Shown here piece by piece: positions 26,951 through 35,740 of a DNA stretch of 64,000 nt. The DNA is taken from assembly GCA_032051265.1 (NCBI GenBank), contig DAMBYU010000001.1, positions 248,001 through 312,000 on the forward strand. The letters are read 5' to 3'. Below the pieces are notes generated by a model. It was not told the origin of the DNA. It did not search any database and saw only the letters and a list, made by a program, of their open reading frames with translations. This DNA is from Dryocola sp032051265. Lineage in GTDB: Bacteria > Pseudomonadota > Gammaproteobacteria > Enterobacterales > Enterobacteriaceae. The position numbers were made by a program, and so were the translations under genes. The stretch's first letter is position 1. Each line of letters opens with the position of its first letter.

Positions 26951-26980
26951 AACAAACCCCGTAAAAACGGGGTTTGTTTT
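26951..26980. terminator. Bidirectional terminator between hisP and yfcH
   Basis: AACAAACCCCGT and ACGGGGTTTGTT form a 12-bp stem with an AAAA loop; T-rich on both strands, serving the convergent hisP and yfcH genes. rpnB, present here in K-12, is absent. Confidence 0.9.
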
Positions 26981-27874
26981 TCAGTGCACCACATCTTCCA
27001 GCGCTTCTTCCAGATCGAAATACCGGAAGCCAAATCCGGACTCCTCAAGCCGTTTAGGCAGCGCTCGCTGCCCGCCCAGCACCAGAACCGCAGATTCGCC
27101 CATCAACAGCCTCACCGCTGTCGCCGGGGCACGCATAAAGGCCGGACGATTCAGTACGTGACCAAGAGCATGGGAGAACTGCTCGTTGCGTACGGGATAG
27201 GGCGAAACCATATTGAACGGGCCGCGCAGATCGTTGTTCAGCAGCCAGAGAATGCCGTTGACCATATCATCAACGTGGATCCACGCGAGATATTGCCTGC
27301 CACTGCCCACCGGACCGCCAAGACCTGAACGGAAAACCGGCAGCAGCTTTGCCAGGATACCGCCTTTTGGCGCCAGCACAACGCCGGTGCGCAGCAGGCA
27401 AACGCGGGTATTTTCGCTTTGCGCGCCGCAGGCGATTTGCTCCCAGCGGGCGCAAAGTTTATGGGTAAATTCGTTGTGCGGCGGTTCCTCTTCGGTGACC
27501 ACCACTTCTCCCAGGTCGCCGTAGTAACCGGTGGCGGAGCCGGAGATCAGAACGGAAGGCGGCGTCTGGCTTGCTTTGATCATGTCAACCAGGCGATCGG
27601 TAATCTGCCAGCGGCTCTGGCACAGGCGCTGTTTCTGCGTCTCCGACCAGCGTTTATCGGCAATGGATTCGCCCGCGAGGTTAATGACAGCGTCAAAACC
27701 GTCGAGATTTGCATGGTTGTTAAGACCTTTCCACAGCTTGACGCGGGGGTCAAGCTTAGTCCGGGCTTTGTCCGGATCCCTTGTCACCACGGTAACGCTG
27801 TGTCCGGTTTCCAGCAATCGTGGAACCAGATGACTGCCAATAAGCCCGGTACCGCCGGTAATCAGTATCTGCAT
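26981..27874 (-). CDS. yfcH: NAD(P)-binding epimerase-family protein YfcH
   Basis: Extended short-chain dehydrogenase-like protein of the SDR39U1 family. Rossmann motif ILITGGTGLIGSHLVPRLL at the N-terminus and the characteristic NLAGESIADKRW and SGSATGYYGD blocks. Substrate unknown. 297 residues, the same as E. coli YfcH. Its start is 22 bases after the folX stop, suggesting a folX-yfcH operon. Confidence 0.93.
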   Translation of the reverse strand: MQILITGGTGLIGSHLVPRLLETGHSVTVVTRDPDKARTKLDPRVKLWKGLNNHANLDGFDAVINLAGESIADKRWSETQKQRLCQSRWQITDRLVDMIKASQTPPSVLISGSATGYYGDLGEVVVTEEEPPHNEFTHKLCARWEQIACGAQSENTRVCLLRTGVVLAPKGGILAKLLPVFRSGLGGPVGSGRQYLAWIHVDDMVNGILWLLNNDLRGPFNMVSPYPVRNEQFSHALGHVLNRPAFMRAPATAVRLLMGESAVLVLGGQRALPKRLEESGFGFRYFDLEEALEDVVH

Positions 27875-27896
27875 GCGCCTCTCCTGTCGGGTGCGC

Positions 27897-28265
27897 CTAC
27901 CGCCGCCAGCTCATGGTCATTGATACCGAGTCGGCATAGCGCAGCGCGTGAAGTTTATCGATCTCTACTTCAGCATACGACACCCATGGATGGTCACATG
28001 CGATATCGAGCACATCCTGAGTTAATTTTTCCAGCAGAGAGAAACGGTTATTCTCCACTAACTGAATGATGTTCTTGGTGATGGTGCGGTAGTTAAGCGC
28101 ATCGTTGATGTCTTCACTGGCGCGGGCCCGGTCTGCGGGATAATGAATCGCGACGTTGACGACGATATCCTGACGGTTGGTAATCTCTTCTTCTTTAATG
28201 CCGATAAAAGTGCGCAGGCGGAGATTTTTAATGCGGATAATAGCGTCTGGCTGAGGGGATGACAT
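27897..28265 (-). CDS. folX: Dihydroneopterin triphosphate 2'-epimerase FolX
   Basis: Epimerises 7,8-dihydroneopterin triphosphate to the monapterin form. Tunnelling-fold family member related to FolB, with LRTFIGIKEEEITNRQDIVV and EKLTQDVLDIA. The frame is open to 28298; ATG 28265 gives 122 residues (E. coli 120) and places the conserved AIIRIKNLRLRTFIG correctly. Upstream member of the folX-yfcH pair. Confidence 0.94.
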   Translation of the reverse strand: MSSPQPDAIIRIKNLRLRTFIGIKEEEITNRQDIVVNVAIHYPADRARASEDINDALNYRTITKNIIQLVENNRFSLLEKLTQDVLDIACDHPWVSYAEVEIDKLHALRYADSVSMTMSWRR

Positions 28266-28335
28266 TGCAGGTTTCCTCCGTGTGTAGTTTCCCGCCACAG
28301 ATTACACCACAGCGGGAAGATTTAGACACGCAGGC

Positions 28336-28965
28336 TTAAAGGATTTCCGCCTGTTGGTAAGCCCGTTCCGTTGCCGGACGCGAACGAATTCGTTCAACCC
28401 AGTTTTTTACGGCGGGATAGGTAGCCAGATTAATGCGCTGACGTTCGTGGGAGACTGTCCACGGGTAAGTGGCGATATCAGCGATGCTGTATTCCTGCCC
28501 GCCCAGCCACGGCGTTTTTTCCAGCTGTCTGTTGAGCACGCCATACAAACGCTGGGTTTCCACCTGATAGCGCTCGATGGCATAGGGAACGGTCTGTGGC
28601 GCAAAATGGTTGAAGTGATGATTCTGCCCCAGCATCGGGCCAAACCCGCCCACCTGCCAGAAGAGCCATTGCAGGGTATGGGTGCGCTCGCGGAGATCTT
28701 TGCTGAGCAATAAATTCGTTTTCTCTGCCAGATAAAGCAAAATTGCCCCGGATTCAAAAATGCTTAACGGACCGCTGCCGTCGGCGGGCAGATTATCGAC
28801 TATCGCCGGGATTTTATTGTTCGGCGCGATGGCAAGGAATTCCGGCCTGAACTGATCCCCTTTGCCAATATCAATGCGATGAATGTTGTAATCCAGCCCC
28901 GCCTCTTCCAGAAACAGCGTAATTTTGTGGCCATTTGGCGTTGGTGCGTAAAAGAGATCGATCAT
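28336..28965 (-). CDS. yfcG: Disulfide-bond oxidoreductase YfcG (glutathione S-transferase family)
   Basis: Nu-class glutathione transferase homologue; E. coli YfcG has disulfide reductase activity with glutathione. N-terminal thioredoxin-like fold IDLFYAPTPNGHKITLFLEEAG and the ESGAILLYLAEK glutathione-binding block, then a helical domain. ATG 28965 gives 209 residues versus 215 in E. coli; the C-terminus is shorter. Divergent from yfcF, another GST. Confidence 0.93.
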   Translation of the reverse strand: MIDLFYAPTPNGHKITLFLEEAGLDYNIHRIDIGKGDQFRPEFLAIAPNNKIPAIVDNLPADGSGPLSIFESGAILLYLAEKTNLLLSKDLRERTHTLQWLFWQVGGFGPMLGQNHHFNHFAPQTVPYAIERYQVETQRLYGVLNRQLEKTPWLGGQEYSIADIATYPWTVSHERQRINLATYPAVKNWVERIRSRPATERAYQQAEIL

Positions 28966-29117
28966 GGTCAAACTCCGTAATATCAAATTTTGGCAAGCCT
29001 TTGCAGTATAGGCTTTATGGGATGAGGCGGGCGATCAAAGTTGAAGTTTGCTCAGGTGACAGCTACGGTTTTTCGCTATATGTTCAGAGCTCGGAAGCGA
29101 TGATAACGAGGATAATA

Positions 29118-29762
29118 ATGAGCCAGCCTGCGATAACACTTTGGTCCGATGCCAACTATTTCAGCCCCTACGTGCTGTCGGTCTACGTTGCCCTGAATGA
29201 GAAGGGGCTTAATTTCACCTTACAAACCGTCGATCTCGACGCCGGGCAAAATTTGCAGCCCGGCTGGAAGGGCTACGATCTCACGCGCCGGGTGCCGGTG
29301 CTGGCGGTGGATGATTTTCTCCTCAGCGAATCCTCGGCCATTGATGAATATCTGGAAGAGCGCTTCGCACCACCAACCTGGGAGCGCATCTATCCTCTCG
29401 ATATTGAAAAGCGTGCGCGTGCGCGCCAGATTCAGGCCTGGCTGCGCAGCGATCTGATGGCGATCCGCGAAGAGCGTCCGACGGATGTCGTTTTTGGCGG
29501 CGCGAAAAAGCCGGCCCTTAGCGAGGCGGGTCAGCAGGCTGCCGGGAAGCTTATTTCGACGGTTGAAGCTCTGCTGCCTGACGGCCAGCAGAACCTGTTT
29601 GGCGAGTGGTGTATCGCCGATACGGATCTTGCCCTGATGCTGAACCGGCTGATTCTCAACGGAGACGACGTGCCCGAACGCCTGCAGGAGTATGCGGCGT
29701 TCCAGTGGCAGCGCGCTTCCGTGCAGCGCTTTATAGCCCGTTCAGCGAAACGAGCGGGCTGA
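29118..29762 (+). CDS. yfcF: Glutathione S-transferase YfcF
   Basis: 214 residues, the E. coli length, from ATG 29118 (MSQPAITLWSDANYFSPYV); the open frame further upstream is not family-like. Thioredoxin-like domain with RRVPVLAVDDFLLSESSAIDEYLEE, followed by an all-helical domain. E. coli YfcF has GSH transferase/peroxidase activity. Divergent from yfcG with a 152-base shared promoter region. Confidence 0.93.
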   Translation: MSQPAITLWSDANYFSPYVLSVYVALNEKGLNFTLQTVDLDAGQNLQPGWKGYDLTRRVPVLAVDDFLLSESSAIDEYLEERFAPPTWERIYPLDIEKRARARQIQAWLRSDLMAIREERPTDVVFGGAKKPALSEAGQQAAGKLISTVEALLPDGQQNLFGEWCIADTDLALMLNRLILNGDDVPERLQEYAAFQWQRASVQRFIARSAKRAG

Positions 29763-29820
29763 TTCCTACGGCTTTGTCCGCTATCATTAAGCCCGTTACT
29801 GTTAAAAGAGATGTGGATTT

Positions 29821-30372
29821 ATGAAGCTGATGTTTGCCTCCGATATTCATGGGTCGTTGCCGGCAACCGAGAAGGTGCTGGCAATCTTTGCGCAAAGCGG
29901 CGCGCAGTGGCTCGTTCTGGTTGGCGATTTACTCAATCACGGGCCGCGCAATGCCTTACCTGAGGGATACGATCCGGCGGCGGTAGCGCAGCGGCTTAAC
30001 AGCGTGGCGGATAAAATCGTCGCCGTGCGCGGCAATTGCGACAGCGAAGTTGACCAGATGCTGTTGCACTTCCCCATTACCGCGCCTTTTGCTCAGATTC
30101 TGTTACCGGGACAGCGTCTGTTTGTCACCCACGGTCATCTTTTTAACCCTGATAATTTGCCGCCTCTGGCACCAAACGATGTGCTGATTTTCGGCCATAC
30201 TCATCTTCCGGTAGCTGAAAAACGTGACGGGCTTTACTGCTTCAACCCGGGCTCCGTAACTATTCCGAAAGGGGGTTTTGCTGCGAGCTATGGCATGTTG
30301 AATGACGGTGTTCTGACCGTTCACACGCTGAATAACGATGGGGTTATTGCGCAGGTCGGCATTACCCCGTAA
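29821..30372 (+). CDS. yfcE: Phosphodiesterase YfcE
   Basis: Calcineurin-like metallophosphoesterase, active in E. coli on artificial phosphodiesters. All metal motifs are visible: SDIHGS, GDLLNHGPRN, RGNCDSE, THGHLF and GHTHLP. 183 residues. It lies 58 bases after yfcF and 59 before yfcD, so the three may be cotranscribed. Confidence 0.94.
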   Translation: MKLMFASDIHGSLPATEKVLAIFAQSGAQWLVLVGDLLNHGPRNALPEGYDPAAVAQRLNSVADKIVAVRGNCDSEVDQMLLHFPITAPFAQILLPGQRLFVTHGHLFNPDNLPPLAPNDVLIFGHTHLPVAEKRDGLYCFNPGSVTIPKGGFAASYGMLNDGVLTVHTLNNDGVIAQVGITP

Positions 30373-30431
30373 CTTACCGTTTGTAAAACCGATAACGCGC
30401 CGTAAGAGCGCCCTTTAGAGAAGGTTTCCCG

Positions 30432-30977
30432 ATGGTGGAACAGAGTCATGTTGTTGGCACGGAATGGGTAGACATTGTCAATGAAGACAATGAAGTGATA
30501 GCGCAGGCCAGCCGCGAGCAGATGCGCGCGCAGCGTTTACGCCATCGTGCTACCTATATTGTTGTTCATGACGGCATGGGCAAAATTCTGGTGCAGCGCC
30601 GCACTGAGACGAAAGATTTCATGCCGGGCATGCTCGATGCCACGGCGGGCGGCGTCGTTCAGTCTGATGAACAGCTTCTCGAGTCTGCACGCCGCGAGGC
30701 GGAAGAAGAGCTGGGGATCGCCGGTGTTCCCTTTGCCGAGCATGGCCAGTTCTATTTCGAAGATGAACACTGCCGTGTGTGGGGCGGTTTGTTCAGCTGC
30801 GTATCACATGGTCCGTTTGCGCTGCAGGAAGAGGAGGTCAGCGAGGTGAGCTGGATGTCTCCGGAGGAAATTACCGCCCGCTGCGATGAGTTCACTCCAG
30901 ATTCGCTGAAGGCGTTGGCGCTGTGGATGACGCGCAACGCCAAAAATGAGAAGCAGTCGGCGACGGCTGCGGAGTAA
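30432..30977 (+). CDS. yfcD: Nudix hydrolase YfcD
   Basis: Nudix box G-x5-E-x7-REAEEELG is present in the segment starting GGVVQSDEQLLESARREAEE. The family is close to isopentenyl diphosphate isomerase-like Nudix proteins. Substrate unknown. 181 residues (E. coli 180). Last core gene before the 18.5-kb accessory block; in K-12 the next gene is yfcC, which is missing here. Confidence 0.93.
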   Translation: MVEQSHVVGTEWVDIVNEDNEVIAQASREQMRAQRLRHRATYIVVHDGMGKILVQRRTETKDFMPGMLDATAGGVVQSDEQLLESARREAEEELGIAGVPFAEHGQFYFEDEHCRVWGGLFSCVSHGPFALQEEEVSEVSWMSPEEITARCDEFTPDSLKALALWMTRNAKNEKQSATAAE

Positions 30978-30988
30978 TTTTACTGCTT

Positions 30989-31018
30989 CAGGGCGAACAG
31001 GCTTGCCTGTCCGCCCTG
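30989..31018. other. Stem-loop between convergent yfcD and rbtK
   Basis: CAGGGCG-A-ACAGG pairs with CCTGT-C-CGCCCTG around a CTTG loop: a 12-bp stem with one mismatch. No T-run on either strand, but its position suggests it blocks read-through. Confidence 0.55.
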
Positions 31019-31040
31019 CGATAGTATCCCCGTCCTGTTT

Positions 31041-32660
31041 TCAGCAATCCCGCAAGGTCTTAGCCGTTTGCTGTAAGAGCTTATAGCTCTCATAGCGTGC
31101 CCGGTGCGTCTGGCGATAAGCCTCCTGTGGCGCAAACTGCCGATCCAGCTTCGTCATCAACGACATGGCTTCATTGACGGTTGCGGCTATATTCCCGGCG
31201 ACCGCCCCCAGAATCGCCGAGCCTAACAGCACCGGCTCGCTGCATGACGTGGAAAGGATCGGTAGATCGCAGGCGTCGGCCAGCAGCTGGCGGACCAGCG
31301 GATGCTGACCCGCGCCCCCGCTGATGACGATTTTATCCGTCTTAACGCCCTGGTGACGTTGTGCGTCGACAATCTGCCGCAGCCCGTAGCCAATACCGCA
31401 TAAACCAGCGACGTACAGGGCGACCAGGTTGTCCAGATCTCTTTCCATTCCTAACCCGGTGATGGCCGCCCGGGCATGAGGATCGGCGAACGGCGCGCGG
31501 TTGCCTAAAAACTCAGGCACAACATGAATACCGCGAGCAAGCTCGATAGCCCTTGAAGGATCCGTGAGCTTAGCCAGCGCCAGGTCAGCCAGGTAAACCG
31601 GTAACGGAACGTTGAGCGCCCGGGCCTGTACGCTTGCCCCGGCAGCGGCAGGGTGGAAGGCTACCAGCTGGTCGATAGCCGCGCCGGCAGCGCTTTGGCC
31701 GCCTTCGCTTAGCCACATGCCCGGCACCATCGCTGAGTAGTAAGGCCCCCACACGCCGGGAATATAAACGGGTTTTTCTGTGGAGGTCATCGTGCAGGCT
31801 GAGGTGCCAAAAACCCAGGCAAGATTATGCAGCGCGCCATTATCCACGCCTGCCGTGCCGATCCCGCCCGCGTGGGCATCAATCATACCGATGGCGACAG
31901 GCGTGCCGACAGGTAAGCCCATCTCATCGGCCGCAGCCGCGCTGAGCCCCTGGCCGCAAGGTGTACCGGGCTCCACGATTTGCTGGCCAATACGCATAAA
32001 TTCTTCATCCGCCAGTTCATCGAGCCCGATGGTGCGGAAGTAGTCAGGATCCCAGCGTTTTTCGTGTGCCAGATAGGTCCATTTACAGGTTACCGTGCAG
32101 GTTGAGCGAGCCAGATCGCCCGTGGCGCGCCAGGTAAGAAAATCCGCCAGGTCGAAAAACTGCCAGGCGTTATCGTAAACTTCCCGGCGATTCTCCTTCA
32201 GCCAGAGGAGTTTCGGGGTTTCCATCTCCGGTGAAATTTTGCCGCCGACATATTGTAATACGGGATGCTGAGTGGCGTTAATGCGTTCGGCCTGTTCGGT
32301 GGCGCGGTGATCCATCCAGACAATAATATTGCGTTCCGGATCGCTACTGTCTCCCACCGGTAGCGGCTCGCCGCCTTTTCCCAGCACCACGAGAGAACAG
32401 GTAGCATCAAAGCCAATGCCGCTCACGCTTGCCGGTGATATGCCAGCCGCGTCCGTCGCTTCGCGAATGCTCTGACATACCGCCTGCCAGATTTCGTTGC
32501 TCGACTGCTCAACTTTATTGCCCGCGTAGCGATGTAGCGTGATGGGGCGCGTGGCATGGGCAAGCAAATGTCCTGAAAGATCGAAAATCCCGGCGCGTAC
32601 GCTGCCCGAACCGACATCCACCCCGATAAGGGTGTTTTTTTCTATGGTTGCATTTTTCAT
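31041..32660 (-). CDS. rbtK: D-ribulokinase (FGGY family)
   Basis: Phosphorylates D-ribulose from ribitol oxidation to ribulose-5-phosphate. FGGY sugar kinase of the ASKHA fold: phosphate loop LIGVDVGSGSVRAGIFD at the N-terminus, adenosine-side motif VISGGAGQHPLVRQLLADACDLPI, and a C-terminal LLGSAILGAV. 539 residues from ATG 32660; the upstream open frame to 32777 overlaps rbtD and is rejected. It follows rbtD by 22 bases. It is closer to the RbtK/YpCarbK group than to AraB. In Klebsiella a transporter gene rbtT belongs to this operon, but here the operon ends. Confidence 0.88.
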   Translation of the reverse strand: MKNATIEKNTLIGVDVGSGSVRAGIFDLSGHLLAHATRPITLHRYAGNKVEQSSNEIWQAVCQSIREATDAAGISPASVSGIGFDATCSLVVLGKGGEPLPVGDSSDPERNIIVWMDHRATEQAERINATQHPVLQYVGGKISPEMETPKLLWLKENRREVYDNAWQFFDLADFLTWRATGDLARSTCTVTCKWTYLAHEKRWDPDYFRTIGLDELADEEFMRIGQQIVEPGTPCGQGLSAAAADEMGLPVGTPVAIGMIDAHAGGIGTAGVDNGALHNLAWVFGTSACTMTSTEKPVYIPGVWGPYYSAMVPGMWLSEGGQSAAGAAIDQLVAFHPAAAGASVQARALNVPLPVYLADLALAKLTDPSRAIELARGIHVVPEFLGNRAPFADPHARAAITGLGMERDLDNLVALYVAGLCGIGYGLRQIVDAQRHQGVKTDKIVISGGAGQHPLVRQLLADACDLPILSTSCSEPVLLGSAILGAVAGNIAATVNEAMSLMTKLDRQFAPQEAYRQTHRARYESYKLLQQTAKTLRDC

Positions 32661-32682
32661 CTTCGTAACCCGTTTCCCCGAT

Positions 32683-33432
32683 TCAGAGATCGACGCTGTT
32701 CGGCAGGATAACCAGATCGCGAACGGTGACGTTTTTATTGCGGGTGACCATAAACAGCACGGATTCCGCGACTTCAATCGGCTGCATCAGGCTGCCGTTC
32801 GCCAGGGCTTCTTCCATTTTCTCTTTCGGCCAGTCGTCGAGCAGGGCGGTTACCACCGGCCCCGGCAAGACCGCGCCCACGCGCACGCCATATTGCGCAA
32901 CCTGACGACGGGTGGAGTGCACAAACGCCTGCACGGCAAATTTTGATGCGGTATAAATCGGCTCCCAGATGACCGGCACCACGCCGGCAATGGAGCTGGT
33001 GAAGATGATATCGCCTGATTTTTGGGCGATCAGGTGAGGCAGAACCGCGCGGACGCTGCGGAATGCGGCATTAATATTCAGATTCAGCACGCGGTCCCAG
33101 ACATCCGGGTCGCCTTCCGCTATCGGGCCGCCAATGTAAGCCCCGGCGTTGGCATGGAAGATATCCAGGCGTCCGGCACGTTCCAGAATGCCGGTGAGTA
33201 TATTATCGACCTGCTCCGGCTGCATAAGATCCACAACCAGCGCAAAGGCGTTGTCACCCATTTCCGCCGTCAGTTTTTCCAGCTTTTCGCCGTCACGGTC
33301 GATAAGCACAACTTTGGCGCCCGCGGCCAGCAGAGTTCTCGCACATTCAAGGCCAATACCTGAAGCTGCACCGGTAATGGCGGCGACTTTACCGCTAAGC
33401 GAGCTATTCATAGAGGAGAAGGCATTTTTCAT
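32683..33432 (-). CDS. rbtD: Ribitol 2-dehydrogenase
   Basis: NAD-dependent oxidation of ribitol to D-ribulose. Classical short-chain dehydrogenase: cofactor loop TGAASGIG at 20-27, NAG at 95-97, catalytic Ser 146/147, Tyr160 and Lys164 in YTASK. 249 residues, the exact length of Klebsiella RbtD, which it resembles almost throughout by recall (YIGGPIAEGDPDVWDRVL, LPGPVVTALLDDWPK, ending VILPNSVDL). First gene of the rbtD-rbtK operon; the shared promoter region with rbtR holds a LacI-type operator candidate. Confidence 0.94.
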   Translation of the reverse strand: MKNAFSSMNSSLSGKVAAITGAASGIGLECARTLLAAGAKVVLIDRDGEKLEKLTAEMGDNAFALVVDLMQPEQVDNILTGILERAGRLDIFHANAGAYIGGPIAEGDPDVWDRVLNLNINAAFRSVRAVLPHLIAQKSGDIIFTSSIAGVVPVIWEPIYTASKFAVQAFVHSTRRQVAQYGVRVGAVLPGPVVTALLDDWPKEKMEEALANGSLMQPIEVAESVLFMVTRNKNVTVRDLVILPNSVDL

Positions 33433-33477
33433 TTTATAATCCTTGTCAGATGGTCAGAATTTGTCATGCTGTCATTC

Positions 33478-33497
33478 TTGCTCAATCGATAGAGCAG
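33478..33497. promoter_or_regulatory. Candidate RbtR operator in the rbtD-rbtR promoter region
   Basis: TGCTCAATCGATAGAGCA at 33479 is an 18-base inverted repeat (16 of 18 positions symmetric) centred on ATCGAT, the typical form of a LacI-family operator. It lies 47 bases before rbtD and 57 before rbtR. A 17/20 match sits at 44040-44059. Confidence 0.65.
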
Positions 33498-33553
33498 CTT
33501 TAGCACCAGATGAAATTTGCGGCAAGCACGATAAAAAATGGAGAGAAAAATTT

Positions 33554-34564
33554 GTGATACGCGCCAGGAAAACGAAGAAAATTACCATTTACGATTTGGC
33601 GGAGCTGACCGGAGTTTCAGCCAGCGCGGTAAGCGCGATCCTTAACGGCAACTGGAAGAAGCGCCGCATCAGCGCAAAACTGGCGGAGAAGGTCACTCAG
33701 GTGGCGCAGGAGCAGGGATACGCGGTTAACCGACAGGCCAGCCTGCTGCGTAAAGCAAAATCACGCGTTATCGGCATGGTGGTGCCGAAATATGACAACC
33801 GCTATTTCGGCTCAATCGTGGAAAAGTTTGAAGAAATGGCGCGCGAGCGCGGTCTTTTTCCTATCATCACCTGTACCCGTCGCGATCCGGAGCTGGAGCT
33901 TGAGGCGGTACGCACCATGCTTTCCTGGCAGGTGGAATGGGTGATTGCGACCGGTGCGACGCGGCCTGATGAAATCTCCGAACTGTGCGCGCAGGCGGGG
34001 GTGCCAACGTTAAATCTCGACCTGCCGGGTACGCTTGCGCCCTCGGTCATTTCAGACAATTATGCCGGGGCGAAGGCGCTTACCGAACGTATTTTGCTGA
34101 CTGCGGAAAAGCGTTTCGGGAAAAAGGTCTCTTTAACTTTTGTCGGTGGCCGACGCAATGACCATAACACCCGTGAACGCCTGCGCGGATTCCGCGATGC
34201 GCATCAGCAACGGGGGATGCCGGTTTGCGCAAAAAATATCTTTATTGAAGGCTATTCACCTAAACATGTGCAGGCGGCGCTGGTCGGGTTTACGCCTGCG
34301 GACGACGGTGTTTATGGCCTGTTTGTCAATTCCACTATATCGCTTGAAGGCGTTGTGCAGTGGCTGGCCGCGCGAGGACAAACGGGTATTGGGCAGCCGC
34401 CGATGGGCTGTTTTGACTGGGACCCGTTTGTTCCTCTGCTGGGACACGATATCGATATGGTTCGCCAGGATGTGCCCGCCATGCTGGAGGCGGTGTTTTC
34501 AGTTATTGATTCTGGCGATACCAAAATTCAGTGCATCGAAATCCCGCCCACGCTGGTGCCGTGA
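33554..34564 (+). CDS. rbtR: LacI-family repressor of the ribitol operon
   Basis: The DNA-binding domain starts almost at once: ITIYDLAELTGVSASAVSAILNG (helix-turn-helix at about 11-32), then the hinge region and a periplasmic-binding-like effector domain with VIGMVVPKYDNRYFGSIVEKFEEMA. The frame is open from 33443, but GTG 33554 has a GGAGAG site 8 bases upstream and gives 336 residues, normal for LacI proteins. Divergent from rbtDK and convergent with dalR, as in the Klebsiella rbt-dal locus. The effector is inferred to be ribitol or ribulose. Confidence 0.8.
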   Translation: MIRARKTKKITIYDLAELTGVSASAVSAILNGNWKKRRISAKLAEKVTQVAQEQGYAVNRQASLLRKAKSRVIGMVVPKYDNRYFGSIVEKFEEMARERGLFPIITCTRRDPELELEAVRTMLSWQVEWVIATGATRPDEISELCAQAGVPTLNLDLPGTLAPSVISDNYAGAKALTERILLTAEKRFGKKVSLTFVGGRRNDHNTRERLRGFRDAHQQRGMPVCAKNIFIEGYSPKHVQAALVGFTPADDGVYGLFVNSTISLEGVVQWLAARGQTGIGQPPMGCFDWDPFVPLLGHDIDMVRQDVPAMLEAVFSVIDSGDTKIQCIEIPPTLVP

Positions 34565-34585
34565 GCCGCCACGTTGTCAGGCGCG

Positions 34586-35527
34586 TCAGCGTGTTAGCAG
34601 CCAGCGGGCCGTGTGTTCGTCGGTGACCAGACCGTTAACCCATTTGCCCTTAAGCGCGGCAAAAATGGTGGAGCGTTTATCTTCTCCGCAGGCGGCGGCA
34701 ATACGCGGACACTGGCTGTGGCGGATATCATAGCTGGTGATCAGATTGTTGATATCGCTCTCCACAACCTCGCCGTTCGCATCAATAAAGCGCCCAAGTA
34801 TTTCACCGACCGCGCCTTGCAGGGTTAAGGTTGCAAGCTGTTCAGGCGTAATAAACCCATCCCTGAATATCGGGCTCTCCTGCGAAAGCGCGCCGATGCC
34901 GACAAAAATAACGTCAGCGTCGTTTGCGACACTTAACACGTTGTTGAATAAGCGATTCGAACACCACATCTGATGTTCAAGCGACGTTTGCGCATAGCGT
35001 GGCGCAGGCCACTGATAGTAATTAGCCTGAATTTTACTTGCCAGCAGCAGGGGAACATCGTCGTAGTAATTGCATTTTCCTTCGGCGTCCATGGCGCTGA
35101 TTAAGGCGACGCAGCGCGCGTTAGGGCTGTCGAAATCGATGCGTCTGATGGTCTTTTTCAACGTTAACCCGGAGCCGATGCCGATAATTTTGTCGTTATC
35201 CGCTCGCAGGTATTTTTCCATCAGCTGATAGCAACCGAAGGAAACGCTGTCGAGGGTTACCTCGCTGGTAAAGGCCGGCACGATGTTGCATTCAATAAGA
35301 TCATATTTTTCTTTGAGCATCTGCGCGTAGTTCAGACAGCTTGCGACCGGGTGATTCAGGCCGATGGAAACGATGCCTTCTTCTTTCGCGGCGGCGATTA
35401 ATCGCTGCACAACCGGACGGGAGGTGCCGAGCTGCGTGGCGATTTCGCTCTGGTTCTGTCCGGCAATGTAGTACATCCACGCGGCACGAACTTTCTGATC
35501 CAACCGTATATCTTCTTCAGTTATCAA
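34586..35527 (-). CDS. dalR: SorC/DeoR-type repressor of the D-arabitol operon
   Basis: 313 residues. An N-terminal helix-turn-helix (QSEIATQLGTSRPVVQRLIAAAKEEGIV, about residues 26-53) is followed by a SorC-type sugar-binding domain with the phosphosugar-like loop IIGIGSGLTLKKTI and VGIGALSQESPIF. Divergent from dalD and ending 21 bases from the convergent rbtR. This placement matches DalR of Klebsiella. Confidence 0.85.
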   Translation of the reverse strand: MITEEDIRLDQKVRAAWMYYIAGQNQSEIATQLGTSRPVVQRLIAAAKEEGIVSIGLNHPVASCLNYAQMLKEKYDLIECNIVPAFTSEVTLDSVSFGCYQLMEKYLRADNDKIIGIGSGLTLKKTIRRIDFDSPNARCVALISAMDAEGKCNYYDDVPLLLASKIQANYYQWPAPRYAQTSLEHQMWCSNRLFNNVLSVANDADVIFVGIGALSQESPIFRDGFITPEQLATLTLQGAVGEILGRFIDANGEVVESDINNLITSYDIRHSQCPRIAAACGEDKRSTIFAALKGKWVNGLVTDEHTARWLLTR

Positions 35528-35631
35528 TTTTTTCAGCGCCTTAAAGTTTTCTTGCGGAAGATTTTCTGCGTGTGAATCCCTGCATTCTGGCGCGTGCAGC
35601 AGGTACAGGCAACTCTATTTTATTTGCATCT

Positions 35632-35659
35632 GGTCATTTGTAATTTAATGGGTCAATTG
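35632..35659. promoter_or_regulatory. Direct repeat in the dalR-dalD promoter region
   Basis: GGTCATTTG (35632) and GGTCAATTG (35651) differ at one base and are 19 bases apart, in the 213-base gap between the divergent genes. They could be DalR contact sites; nothing further supports this. Confidence 0.35.
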
Positions 35660-35740
35660 CTCTTTTGTGACGTAAAGCTCTTAAATAAGTTAATTGTTCT
35701 ATTACAGTCTTGCTCATCAACTGGAATGGAGAGCAACGTT

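Noticed and set aside
32661..32777. N-terminal extension of rbtK
   Set aside because: Would overlap rbtD and add 39 residues unlike any FGGY kinase; the start at 32660 fits.
33443..33553. N-terminal extension of rbtR
   Set aside because: Would place 37 residues, including four cysteines/histidines, before the LacI helix-turn-helix and cover the operator; GTG 33554 has a proper ribosome-binding site.
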